A stretch of 64,000 nucleotides of DNA from CAWDMN01 sp963803155 (GTDB taxonomy: Bacteria > Acidobacteriota > Terriglobia > Versatilivoradales > Versatilivoraceae). The position numbers were made by a program, and so were the translations under genes. The stretch spans positions 62,001-126,000 of the forward strand of contig CAWDMN010000040.1 of NCBI GenBank assembly GCA_963803155.1. The letters run 5' to 3'. Of this stretch, positions 1-8,010 are shown piece by piece. Each line of letters opens with the position of its first letter. Position 1 is the stretch's first letter. The notes below the pieces were generated by a model. It was given only the letters and a program-made list of their open reading frames with translations. It was not told the origin of the DNA and made no database searches.

Positions 1-1
1 A

Positions 2-853
2 GATTTCGATGATCGCGCCTCCGCCTGGAAGCGCGCCGATGGCTGGATGGAGTTCCTGCAACGAACCTTGAAAGGAGTAACCACTTTTGTCTACATGCCG
101 GATGAGCCCGCTCCAAAACAATTCCCCTATATTCGCAAGTTGGCGGAAAATATTCATTCCAATCCGGGCCCGGGGCGGAAGCTGCCGGTATTTGTGACTC
201 ATGAATTCACTCCCGAATTAGAAGGCGCCATCGATATCTGGGACTCAGGACCGCAAGGGTATTTCATAAAAAAAGCGGAAGAAGAGCGGGCCAAGGGACG
301 CGACTACTGGATCTACAATGGTGGCCGCCCCTGGGGCGGGGCCATCGTGATTGATGCGCCGGCGGTCGATGCTCGCGCCACCATCTGGGGTTGTTTCAAA
401 CATGGGATTGGCGTCTATTTCTATTGGCATGGGACCCATTGGCGGCACAACTCGCAAAAGCCCGGCAATAGAATCCAAAATGTTTGGGTCAACCCTGTCA
501 CGTTTGACAATCGCGGCCAGCCCAACAAACCGATTGAGGATCAGAGCTTCGCCAACGGGGATGGAGTATTAATGTATCCGGGCGAGGAGAAACTGCATCC
601 GGACCAGGATCGTGGAATTGCCGGTCCCTGCTCCACGGTTCAGTTGGCCAATTTCCGCAGGGGATTGCAGGACCACCTTTATTTGACTCTGGCCCGTCAA
701 AAGGGACTGGAACCTCTCGTACAGGAGTGTCTGCGTAAAATTGTCCCGAAAATGTTTTCCGATGCCGGGGAAACTGTCGGCTTTGCGGAAAAAGGGGATG
801 ATTATGAAGCGGCGCGTTATCGGTTGGGAAAAGCTCTGGAGGGGAAAAAATAA
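2..853 (+). CDS. DUF4091 / GH123-like glycoside hydrolase, C-terminal part (5' end outside window)
   Basis: The frame is open from base 2, before the first internal ATG at 47, so this is the last 283 residues of a longer protein. It resembles the C-terminal catalytic region of DUF4091 proteins, which are related to GH123 hexosaminidases. Visible marks are MPDEP near residue 32 (an acidic pair at a strand end, as in the catalytic region), a Trp-rich central part, and the ending FANGDGVLMYPG followed by a helix with RRGLQDHLYL, characteristic of the family. The role is probably hydrolysis of a polysaccharide or glycoconjugate in the periplasm or outside the cell, but the signal peptide lies outside the window and the substrate cannot be read. 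It is followed by about 600 bases of repeat-bearing intergenic DNA and is not in an operon with the next gene. Confidence 0.75.
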   Translation, partial: DFDDRASAWKRADGWMEFLQRTLKGVTTFVYMPDEPAPKQFPYIRKLAENIHSNPGPGRKLPVFVTHEFTPELEGAIDIWDSGPQGYFIKKAEEERAKGRDYWIYNGGRPWGGAIVIDAPAVDARATIWGCFKHGIGVYFYWHGTHWRHNSQKPGNRIQNVWVNPVTFDNRGQPNKPIEDQSFANGDGVLMYPGEEKLHPDQDRGIAGPCSTVQLANFRRGLQDHLYLTLARQKGLEPLVQECLRKIVPKMFSDAGETVGFAEKGDDYEAARYRLGKALEGKK

Positions 854-934
854 TCGAATTATTCCAAGGAGCGTTCAAGATGAGACTAATCCATCCACGA
901 TTGATTTGAAGTATAAACTCATCATACAGGTTCC

Positions 935-1015
935 CGCTCGCACTTCGACAAGCTCAGTACGAGCGGAGGTTGGAATGCCGCTCATCCTGAGCCTGTCGAA
1001 GGATGAGCGAAATCA
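935..1015. repeat. Inverted repeat of the CTTCGACAAGCTCAG type
   Basis: The motif CTTCGACAAGCTCAGTACGA (from 947) is followed about 40 bases later by its approximate complement, CATCCTGAGCCTGTCGAAGG, giving a long imperfect hairpin. The same motif forms part of tail C in the cassette arrays at 19003-19140 and 43713-43850. It lies downstream of the DUF4091 gene and could act as a transcription end, but no T-run follows. Confidence 0.6.
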
Positions 1016-1198
1016 GGGGATGGACTCCCTGTGGTGGATCGAAGCAACAGACTCATCATGAAAGCTCATTGGACTTACTCAGGCTCAGTCACTTTCTCTT
1101 TGGCTCAAGAGGAAATTAAGCAGCATGGTTTTGTACTGCTCCCCTGATCACTCGCTTGCGCTTCGTGCTTTTTCGCTTTGCAAGGTTGTTTCATGGTA

Positions 1199-1333
1199 AC
1201 TGCTCAGATTCTCGTTTGAACGGTAGCCACGGTGAGTCCGCTTAAGGCGGAAGCCGTGGGCACTTGGCCAGGTGGCCAGGCTCCACGCCTCGCAAAATGC
1301 ACTCAGCGTGGCTACCACACAAGGGGCTGAGTA
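1199..1333. mobile_element. MITE-like element, family 3, copy a
   Basis: This 135-base element begins ACTGCTCAG and ends GGGGCTGAGTA, an imperfect terminal inverted repeat. An inverted copy of similar length lies at 22591-22728. The two share an interior block (GGCCAGGCTCCACGCCTCG) and a GTAGCCACGG/GCAGCCACGG block. There is no coding capacity and no clear target duplication, so mobility is inferred from recurrence and the terminal repeats. Confidence 0.55.
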
Positions 1334-1451
1334 TTTTCCAAATTTCTTTTTTTGGCTTGCACCACTTGCTCCCCCAAAATGATGACAACAGCTGGCGGTT
1401 CATAGTATGGTTCCCTTTTTTTGAATGTGAAGTCATGGCCAGGGAGGGGAT

Positions 1452-2021
1452 ATGTTAACCACCGCGGAATTTAAAAAAGGTCTGCAGATTCTGATTGAGG
1501 GGCAGCCCTATATCATTATGGATTATTCAGTGCAGACTCCTTCGGCCCGAGGTGCTGCCACTTTGGTGCGGGCCAAGGTCCGGAACATCTTAAGCGGTGC
1601 GGTGTTCGACAAGACTTTTAAATCAGGTGAAAAATTTGACGAGCCGGATGTGGAAGAACGCGATGCTCAGTTCCTGTATGCCAGTGGAGAGGAATTCCAA
1701 TTCATGGATCAGGAGACCTTCGAGCAGTTCAGTCTGACGAGAGATGCGCTTGGGGATATGGTGAATTTCCTGGCCGAACAGACCGTGGTGAAATCCATCT
1801 TATTCAATGGCGTCGTGGTGAGTGTCCAACTGCCGCAGTTTGTCGAGTTTGAAGTCTCGGGCGTGGAGCCGGCCACTCGTGGAGATACTGCCACTGGCAA
1901 GGCTTTAAAGGAGGCGACGATTTCCACGGGCGCCAAAGTGAAAGTGCCGCTCTATCTCAATGAAGGCGAGAGAATCCTGGTGGATACAACCACCGGCGAG
2001 TTCGTCAAACGAGTCCGCTAG
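1452..2021 (+). CDS. efp: Elongation factor P family protein, EfpL/YeiP-type loop
   Basis: This 189-residue three-domain EF-P protein binds between the ribosomal P and E sites and relieves stalling at proline-rich stretches. It has an N-terminal KOW-like domain (about 1-65) and two OB domains (about 66-128 and 130-187), ending in the usual ERILVDTTTGEF segment. The loop that contacts the P-site tRNA is QTPSARGAATL with Arg33 at the tip. In position and wording this matches E. coli YeiP/EfpL (QSPTARGAATL, Arg33), not the PGKG loop of lysine-type EF-P or the SGRN loop of EarP-type EF-P. The ATG follows a strong AGGGAGGGGA box. The gene appears to be transcribed alone and ends in a terminator. 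Family call is very sure; assignment to the EfpL branch is inferred from the loop. Confidence 0.93.
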   Translation: MLTTAEFKKGLQILIEGQPYIIMDYSVQTPSARGAATLVRAKVRNILSGAVFDKTFKSGEKFDEPDVEERDAQFLYASGEEFQFMDQETFEQFSLTRDALGDMVNFLAEQTVVKSILFNGVVVSVQLPQFVEFEVSGVEPATRGDTATGKALKEATISTGAKVKVPLYLNEGERILVDTTTGEFVKRVR

Positions 2022-2098
2022 GAGGTCACCTCCTAACATGATTTAAAACAGAAATGGCGCCATGGACCTGAGGATCCTTCCGGCGCCGTTTTTGTTTT
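2019..2098 (+). terminator. Terminator of the EF-P gene with an adjoining palindrome
   Basis: The stop codon lies inside a perfect palindrome (TAGGAGGT, one base, ACCTCCTA; 2019-2035). About 15 bases later AAATGGCGCC (2052-2061) pairs with GGCGCCGTTT (2082-2091) and runs into TTTTTGTTTT, which is a convincing intrinsic terminator. Confidence 0.75.
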
Positions 2099-2148
2099 AA
2101 CCGCTGTCATTAAGCCAAGTGCAAATGGCCGCTTATATTTCCTGCGAA

Positions 2149-2280
2149 AATAGGGTGGATGGAGGCGGGGTGCCCCCACCCCGTCTGAGTTTGCCAAGCC
2201 TGCTGAGACGGCCTGAGGGCAGGCCGCCTCCATCATCCCCTTTTCATCCGCTTGCTGTGCCAGCCGCCCTAGATTTTCAG
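2149..2280. repeat. Cassette array I: one head plus tail B
   Basis: Read on the minus strand, a degenerate head (about 2278-2237, GGCTGGCACAGCAAGC then GATGAAAA) is followed by tail B (about 2236-2155, an 80-base hairpin of GGAGGCGG...CCGCCTCC type) and then a leader-like TATTTTCGCAGG box. Other B copies lie at 41396-41478, 43928-44003 and 62527-62606. The head overlaps the stop codon of the acyltransferase gene, and the array fills the space between two convergent genes. Confidence 0.6.
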
Positions 2281-3459
2281 GTAAATTTTCCGGTTATACA
2301 TCCAATACAAGATCGACCAGAGGATCAGCAAAATACAAGCTCCGCTTAGCAGAGTTTCATAGGCCGGGCCAAAGATCTTGAAAGTGTTGGGACCCAGATG
2401 AGTTCGCAGCGAACTCGAAATGAATCCTTCGAAGAGCCAGCTCATACAATAAGCGGCGATGGAGTTCATGCCGATGACAATTAGCGGGAAAAACCAGGCC
2501 CGGATCCCTTTAATGTCGATCAAGAGATAGAATCCAGCCAACAAGAGGAAGCAACACCCTCCGCTGAAGATAGTCCAGTTGGGGGTCCAGATTTTTTTTA
2601 CGATGGGACAAATTCCGGCAAAATGCAGGACTCCGGATCCAAGCAGTCCGATCACTCCGGCGATGGTGAGCCATTTCACTTTTTGCCAGGGATCCTTTTT
2701 ACTGCGCATCAATTCACCCGCGATTAATCCCAAAATCATAGTTCCGAGCGTCGGGATGAAACTGAGCGTCGAATAACCTCCGCCATTGAACACGAAGGGC
2801 TTTTCACGCGGGAATAAATTCAGGAACCAGGTGTCAAAAGCCCAGGCCGGATTGCTGTTCATGTTCCAGTGAGCGGCAAAACCGGACATCAAGTGAGGCC
2901 AGTTGGCGGGAACGCCGACCGCGGCATAATCGAACCCCGGGCCGGGAAGGGGATAGAGGGCAAAAGCGGCCCAATATCCAACCAGGATCAGCCAAAGCAC
3001 GATCCATTGGTCGCGCAGTGGACGGAAGCCAAGCAGGAAAAGGAATCCATAGCCCAGGCCAATTTGGGAGAGTGTGTCTTCGAAGGTGAAATAAGTCATC
3101 TGGTGGTGAATGGAGCGGAGGAATACCCCCAAAATCACCAGGAGAAAGGCTCTCCAAAACGCGTGCAAAGAGAGTTTTAATTTAGTTTGTCCCTTGGCGA
3201 GTCGGCTGGCAATGGAGAAGGGGAGGGCCACACCCACCATAAAGGAAAAGGAAGGTTGAATCAGATCATGCAAAGAACAGCCGATCCATTCCACGTGACT
3301 TTGGTTGAAGGCCAGGATCTTCCAGAAAAAACTGTCCGGCAAAGCGGCGGAAACCCGGCTGAGGTGAAGCACTTCAGCCATCATGAGGAACATCACAAAT
3401 CCACGGTAAGCGTCCAGAGAGGCAAGACGTTGGGGCGGCGCGGGGGTTGCATTTTGCAT
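2269..3459 (-). CDS. HGSNAT/DUF5009-like multi-pass membrane acyltransferase
   Basis: This is a 396-residue protein with about ten hydrophobic segments. Its N-terminal RLASLDAYRGFVMFLMM motif is the hallmark of the bacterial relatives of heparan-alpha-glucosaminide N-acetyltransferase (DUF5009, YeiB-like proteins). Such proteins are thought to move an acyl group across the inner membrane onto a sugar. Length and topology fit the family. In many bacteria relatives lie near glycoside hydrolases or N-acetylglucosamine genes; here it is convergent with EF-P and stands alone. The substrate cannot be read. The stop codon overlaps a dispersed repeat head. Confidence 0.8.
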   Translation of the reverse strand: MQNATPAPPQRLASLDAYRGFVMFLMMAEVLHLSRVSAALPDSFFWKILAFNQSHVEWIGCSLHDLIQPSFSFMVGVALPFSIASRLAKGQTKLKLSLHAFWRAFLLVILGVFLRSIHHQMTYFTFEDTLSQIGLGYGFLFLLGFRPLRDQWIVLWLILVGYWAAFALYPLPGPGFDYAAVGVPANWPHLMSGFAAHWNMNSNPAWAFDTWFLNLFPREKPFVFNGGGYSTLSFIPTLGTMILGLIAGELMRSKKDPWQKVKWLTIAGVIGLLGSGVLHFAGICPIVKKIWTPNWTIFSGGCCFLLLAGFYLLIDIKGIRAWFFPLIVIGMNSIAAYCMSWLFEGFISSSLRTHLGPNTFKIFGPAYETLLSGACILLILWSILYWMYNRKIYLKI

Positions 3460-4221
3460 AAATAGGAACCCTTTTTGAGATAAATTGATAGTTCAATTTG
3501 CAGACAGAGGAGACTTTGAAATCGATCGCAAGATAGGTCAACATGAAATTACTACAGAACGCAAAAAATAAAAAGAAGATTTCAAGCTTCTCGATCCGGC
3601 TTCTTAGAGTCCATGAAAATCCTCAATTTGCCGCATTTGCGGGAGGATGGCTTTGAAAACGTTCACCAGCAGAGGGCAGGAGGACATCACGCGAAAGATC
3701 TTCAGGTGGAAGCATTTTCTGGTTGGGATCTCTTACGGACTGGCTTTACAGAATTTTTACAGTTGCGCGGAAATCCAAATGGGTTTTTTAGGTAACCAAC
3801 TCTGTTATTGTTCGTCTACTGATGCGAGGCTTATTTATTCGCTTTTTAACTTCTGGAGAAAGGCAAATGATGAGGCATTGCTCCGGTTTTAGTTTAGACG
3901 ACCAAGATAATTCATGCTCCGATTCAAATCGCAGTCTCATGCGGTGTATGCAGTCTGGAAAATGCGCAAGTGATCGGATGTCGTCTGCTGAGTCATGTCA
4001 TAATTGTATTGTTGCAAATTTTACCCAGGATTTTTCAGCGGATATTAGTTGGAGAGCTTGAATGAAGAGCTTTTTCGCGTAAGATGGTCTAGCGTGAAAG
4101 CGCGTCGTGCATCTTGAATTCCTCTTCCAATGCATGACGGGCTTAGCGTTTTCGCGCTGACACCTCGTACATTCACGATTTCTTCAACTTTGTGGATGGA
4201 CTCCAGTTAGGGGGGCTTCAA
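3460..4221. other. Long intergenic region; inverted repeat in front of the receptor gene
   Basis: I see no supported gene in these 760 bases; the short open frames lack homology-like composition. At 4091-4111 and 4130-4158 an imperfect inverted repeat (AGCGTGAAAGCGCG... against ...AGCGTTTTCGCGCT, with TGCAT/ATGCA at its base) lies 60-130 bases before the receptor start. It could be an operator or part of a leader; no function is shown. Confidence 0.45.
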
Positions 4222-7200
4222 ATGAAAACGAAATTCATCCGTCAAATCGTGGTGGTTTGCCTTCTTTTCTTTGGGATGTCCCAGGCACATTGGGCGCAGC
4301 TCAAGGAAGTTCAGCTGAAGGGAAAAATTGCCAATACTGAGGGACAAAAGCTGGGCGGGGTCTCCCTCTTACTCAAAAATATTTCGAGCGGAAAAAACTG
4401 GAAAGCCATATCTGGAGCGGATGGGGGATATTCCTTTTCCAATCTTCCTCCGGGCCGGTATGAATTGCAGGCCAGCTTGGCGCAATATGAGTCCATGAAC
4501 AGGGAACTCAATTTGATGAGCGCGGTGGAATTGTTGGATGTGGCCCTAAAGCCGGTTGCCGCTGCCGCCTCTACCAAGGGGAAAAATGGCCAGGGGAATA
4601 GGGATTCGGCGCAAAACCGGAATCAACGAGGTTTCCGTACGCTCACGCTTCAGGCTCCGGAGGGGCTGGACGCCTCTCAGGGTGCGAATGGTGGAGCGGC
4701 GGATGCGGGCAATGGCGGCCAATCTTTGCCAGCAATGACTTCTATAGCCGGAAATGCCTCCGGAGCCGACACTCTGGTCATTCAGGGATCTTCTGCTCCG
4801 GCCGGCGATCTATCGTTTATGGGAGGCCGGTTTTCGGATGACCAAATTCGCCAGATGCGCGATCGGATCGCGGAGCGGATGGGCGATATCGGTGGTTGGG
4901 CGGGAGATCGGCCCATGGAGGGATTTGGCGGAGGGATGATGGGCGGCGGGCAGGGAGGCAGAGGTCCAGGAGGCGGCCCCATGGGCGCGGGTGGAGGGCC
5001 AGGTATGGCGGGAATGGGAGGTGGTCCTGGAGGCCCTGGCGGAGGTTTTGGCGGCGGCAGGGGGAATATGGGCGCCAACCGGCTGCGGGGCATGATTTAT
5101 GACGACTATCACAACTCCGCGCTGGATGCCCGTCCTTACTCTCTTTCCGGCCTGGAACAGAATAAAGCCTCTTACATTCAAAATTCTTTTGGCTTCATGC
5201 TGGGAGGCCCTTTTCAAATTCCCAAATGGATCAAGCCGTCGGAAAAGACCTTCTTTTCCATTGGCTACAACGGTTCCCGAAACCGCAATCCCTATGACTC
5301 CACGGTGACTGTTCCCACGCTTCTGGAACGGGAGGGAGATTTTTCGCAGACCTTTGGCCGGGCAGGTTCCGAGACAGGTCCGGTGCCAATTTACGATCCG
5401 CTTATTTCTTCCGGGCCGCTGGAATCGCGGCTGTTTCCGGGCAACAAGATCCCGGCGGATCGAATTGATCCGATTGCGCAGGGGCTGTTGAGCTTCATTC
5501 CTTTGCCCAATTTGCCGGGCAATACTCTGAATTATCATCTCAACATGGCACTGCCTTCGAGCAGCGATTCCCTCTCGGTCCGGCTGAATCAGCGGATCAA
5601 ATCGAAAGACAACCTTTCTTTCAATTACTCCCTGCAGTCCCGCGACTCGGTTTTAGGACTCCCCTTCCCGACGCTTTCGGGAAACAGCAGCAACCGCGGG
5701 CAGAATTTGACGATTGGCTGGATGCACAATTTCAGCAGCCGCCTGTTCAATAATTGGAATTTTCGATTTAATCGGATGCGCAGCAGCAGCCTGGGCTCAT
5801 TCGCCTATGTTCAAAATGTGGCGGGAAACTTGGGCATTCAGGGCATCTCCTCCGACCCGATCGATTACGGAGTTCCCACCATCAACTTTACCAACTTCGC
5901 GGCTTTGCAGGATGTCAATCCCAGCCTTCGCCGCAACCAGACAGCCCAGGTCTCTGACAATGTCTCCTATGTCGTAGGCAAACACACGCTTCGCACGGGG
6001 TTTGAATATCGGCGGATTCAGCACAACACCCACAATAATCCCAATGGCCGTGGGACTTTTGTATTTAACGGCGCGGTCACGAGTGCTGCCGGCCTCCTGG
6101 AACCTCAGCCGGCCTCAGGGACGTCAAGTGCGGTGAGCAGTGGTTATGATTTGGCCGATTTTCTCTTGGGAGACGCACAATCCACCTCGATCCGGTACGG
6201 GTCTCGGGACACCTATTTACGCGGCAATGCCCTCTCCGGTTACGCGCAAGACAACTGGAAAGTCAGATCCAGTCTGACTTTGAATTTGGGATTGCGCTAT
6301 GAACTGACTCCTCCCTATTATGAAAAATATAATCATCTCGCCAATCTGGATGTGGCGCCCGGTTTTACCGGAGTACAAGTGGTCTTGCCGGGAGAGTCCG
6401 GTGCATACTCAGGGACTTTCCCTCGATCGCTGATTGGAACGGACTACAACAATTTTTCTCCACGCGTCGGTTTGGCCTGGCGCCCTTTCTCCAAAAAGGA
6501 AACAGTCGTGCGCGCAGGATATGGAATTTTCTTTAATCCCTCCAGCATCAGCTCCTTTTCCACTCAATTGGCCAGCCAGCCTCCCTTTGCCTTCAGCGAG
6601 AACCTGGTTACGCGGGCGAATCAGGTTTTGACCTTGGCCGATGGTTTTCCGGTGGATCCCACTGTCACTGTGACTAACAGCTATGCCATTGACCCTAATT
6701 ATCGGATCGGCTATGTTCAACAATGGAATCTTGACATTCAGCAAACATTTAACCATCGGCTCCTTCTAACCGTGGGATACAACGGCTCCAAGGGGACCGG
6801 CCTGGACTTGTTACGGGCCCCGAATCGAATCATTCAAGGTTCCCAATCTTCGTTAATCCCGGGGGTGCAAAGTTTCCTTTATCAAACCTCCGGGACTTCG
6901 TCATCTTATAACTCGGCGGTGGTCCGCTTGATGCGCAGATTTAGTGGTGGCATTTCCTTCGGCGGCAGTTACGTCTATGGGAAATCCATTGACAATGCCT
7001 CCAGCATTGGAGGGGGACAGGAGACGGTGGCGCTTTTTGACAACAATCTTCATCTGGAGCGTGGACTTTCCACGTTTGATATCCGGCACCAGTTGAATGC
7101 CAACTGGATGGTGGAATTGCCTTTTGGCGACAGGAAGAGATTCTTTTCTCATCCCGGCCTTTGGAACCGGCTTCTGTCCGAATGGAACTGGAATGGCAAT

Positions 7201-7635
7201 CTCAGCATGAATTCCGGGACTCCTCTCACCGCCCGCGTCCTCGGCAATTCCATCGGGATGCTGGGGGTGGAAACAAGCCAGTCCCTGCGGGCTGATTCGA
7301 CGGGCCTCAATCCCAGCCTGAGCGATGCTGAACAGTCTTGGAGCCGGTACTTCAATACCGCTGCCTTTGCGGTGCCAGAACCAGGCATGCTGGGAAATGT
7401 CGCGCGCAACACCATCCCTGGTCCTGGCTTGTTTAATGTGAATATGGGTCTGGGTAAAACCATCCGGCTCTCGCAGGAAGGGGCCCGCATCAGCTTCCGG
7501 ATTCAGGCTAGCAACGTCTTTAATCATGCCAATCCGAGCGGATTGGGAGTGGTGGTGAATGCCTCGAATTTTGGACAGGTCACCAGCGTCCGGCAGATGC
7601 GTCAACTCGATTTCAATTTGCGGGTATCGTTTTAA
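4222..7635 (+). CDS. TonB-dependent-receptor-like outer-membrane protein with carboxypeptidase-regulatory domain
   Basis: The start at 4222 follows an AGGGGGG box; the ATG 30 bases upstream has no comparable site. The 1137-residue product has a signal peptide (about 1-25), an Ig-like carboxypeptidase-regulatory domain (about 28-110, with GGVSLLLKN and SFSNLPPGRYELQA), a low-complexity Gly/Met-rich segment (about 233-284), and then a long aromatic, beta-strand-rich region. That region contains typical barrel phrases such as GYAQDNWKVRSSLTLNLGLRYE and ends in RVSF, a C-terminal Phe as in outer-membrane barrels. This architecture is that of the OAR-like TonB-dependent receptors expanded in Acidobacteriota, which import or bind large carbohydrates or peptides. 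The plug domain and TonB box are not obvious. It lies upstream of the VWFA-related gene but is separated from it by heptamer arrays. Confidence 0.85.
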   Translation: MKTKFIRQIVVVCLLFFGMSQAHWAQLKEVQLKGKIANTEGQKLGGVSLLLKNISSGKNWKAISGADGGYSFSNLPPGRYELQASLAQYESMNRELNLMSAVELLDVALKPVAAAASTKGKNGQGNRDSAQNRNQRGFRTLTLQAPEGLDASQGANGGAADAGNGGQSLPAMTSIAGNASGADTLVIQGSSAPAGDLSFMGGRFSDDQIRQMRDRIAERMGDIGGWAGDRPMEGFGGGMMGGGQGGRGPGGGPMGAGGGPGMAGMGGGPGGPGGGFGGGRGNMGANRLRGMIYDDYHNSALDARPYSLSGLEQNKASYIQNSFGFMLGGPFQIPKWIKPSEKTFFSIGYNGSRNRNPYDSTVTVPTLLEREGDFSQTFGRAGSETGPVPIYDPLISSGPLESRLFPGNKIPADRIDPIAQGLLSFIPLPNLPGNTLNYHLNMALPSSSDSLSVRLNQRIKSKDNLSFNYSLQSRDSVLGLPFPTLSGNSSNRGQNLTIGWMHNFSSRLFNNWNFRFNRMRSSSLGSFAYVQNVAGNLGIQGISSDPIDYGVPTINFTNFAALQDVNPSLRRNQTAQVSDNVSYVVGKHTLRTGFEYRRIQHNTHNNPNGRGTFVFNGAVTSAAGLLEPQPASGTSSAVSSGYDLADFLLGDAQSTSIRYGSRDTYLRGNALSGYAQDNWKVRSSLTLNLGLRYELTPPYYEKYNHLANLDVAPGFTGVQVVLPGESGAYSGTFPRSLIGTDYNNFSPRVGLAWRPFSKKETVVRAGYGIFFNPSSISSFSTQLASQPPFAFSENLVTRANQVLTLADGFPVDPTVTVTNSYAIDPNYRIGYVQQWNLDIQQTFNHRLLLTVGYNGSKGTGLDLLRAPNRIIQGSQSSLIPGVQSFLYQTSGTSSSYNSAVVRLMRRFSGGISFGGSYVYGKSIDNASSIGGGQETVALFDNNLHLERGLSTFDIRHQLNANWMVELPFGDRKRFFSHPGLWNRLLSEWNWNGNLSMNSGTPLTARVLGNSIGMLGVETSQSLRADSTGLNPSLSDAEQSWSRYFNTAAFAVPEPGMLGNVARNTIPGPGLFNVNMGLGKTIRLSQEGARISFRIQASNVFNHANPSGLGVVVNASNFGQVTSVRQMRQLDFNLRVSF

Positions 7636-7637
7636 GC

Positions 7638-7719
7638 GGCAGACGGGAGACGGGAGACGGCAGACGGCAAACGGCAGACGGCAGACGGCAAACGGCAAAC
7701 GGCAAACGGCAAACGGCAG
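7638..7719. repeat. Heptamer tandem array (GGCARAC), left arm
   Basis: Eleven full units and a partial one, of GGCAGAC or GGCAAAC (two are GGGAGAC), begin three bases after the receptor stop codon. The complementary array lies 155 bases downstream, so the two together can form a long hairpin. Confidence 0.9.
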
Positions 7720-7873
7720 TGAAGAGGGTCGAAAGCAAACGATGGACTAGGAGGGCTAGAAATCGTGCCAAGAAGAAGGCTCCAAACTCCAGTTGTTTAT
7801 CTAAGGGTTCAGGATAGAATCGAGACCGCAGGTTCCAAATCTAAGATACTGGATTTAGAGTCTTAGCTTGCTA

Positions 7874-7980
7874 GTCTGCCGTTTGCCGTCTGCCGTTTGC
7901 CGTTTGCCGTTTGCCGTCTGCCGTTTGCCGTCTGCCGTTTGCCGTTTGCCGTCTGCCGTTTGCCGTCTGCCGTCTGCCGT
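7874..7980. repeat. Heptamer tandem array (GTYTGCC), right arm
   Basis: Fifteen units of GTCTGCC or GTTTGCC plus two bases, the reverse complement of the array at 7638-7719. It ends 30 bases before the VWFA-related start codon, so it forms part of that gene's leader or promoter region. All units keep the 7-base period and differ only at one pyrimidine position. Confidence 0.9.
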
Positions 7981-8010
7981 AGAATTTGATCTGAGGTAAA
8001 AACATCGACT

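Noticed and set aside
4782..5093. Pro-rich minus-strand open frame
   Set aside because: It is the antisense shadow of the Gly-rich segment of the receptor gene.
7638..7980. CRISPR array
   Set aside because: Units are contiguous 7-mers without unique spacers, and no cas gene is present.
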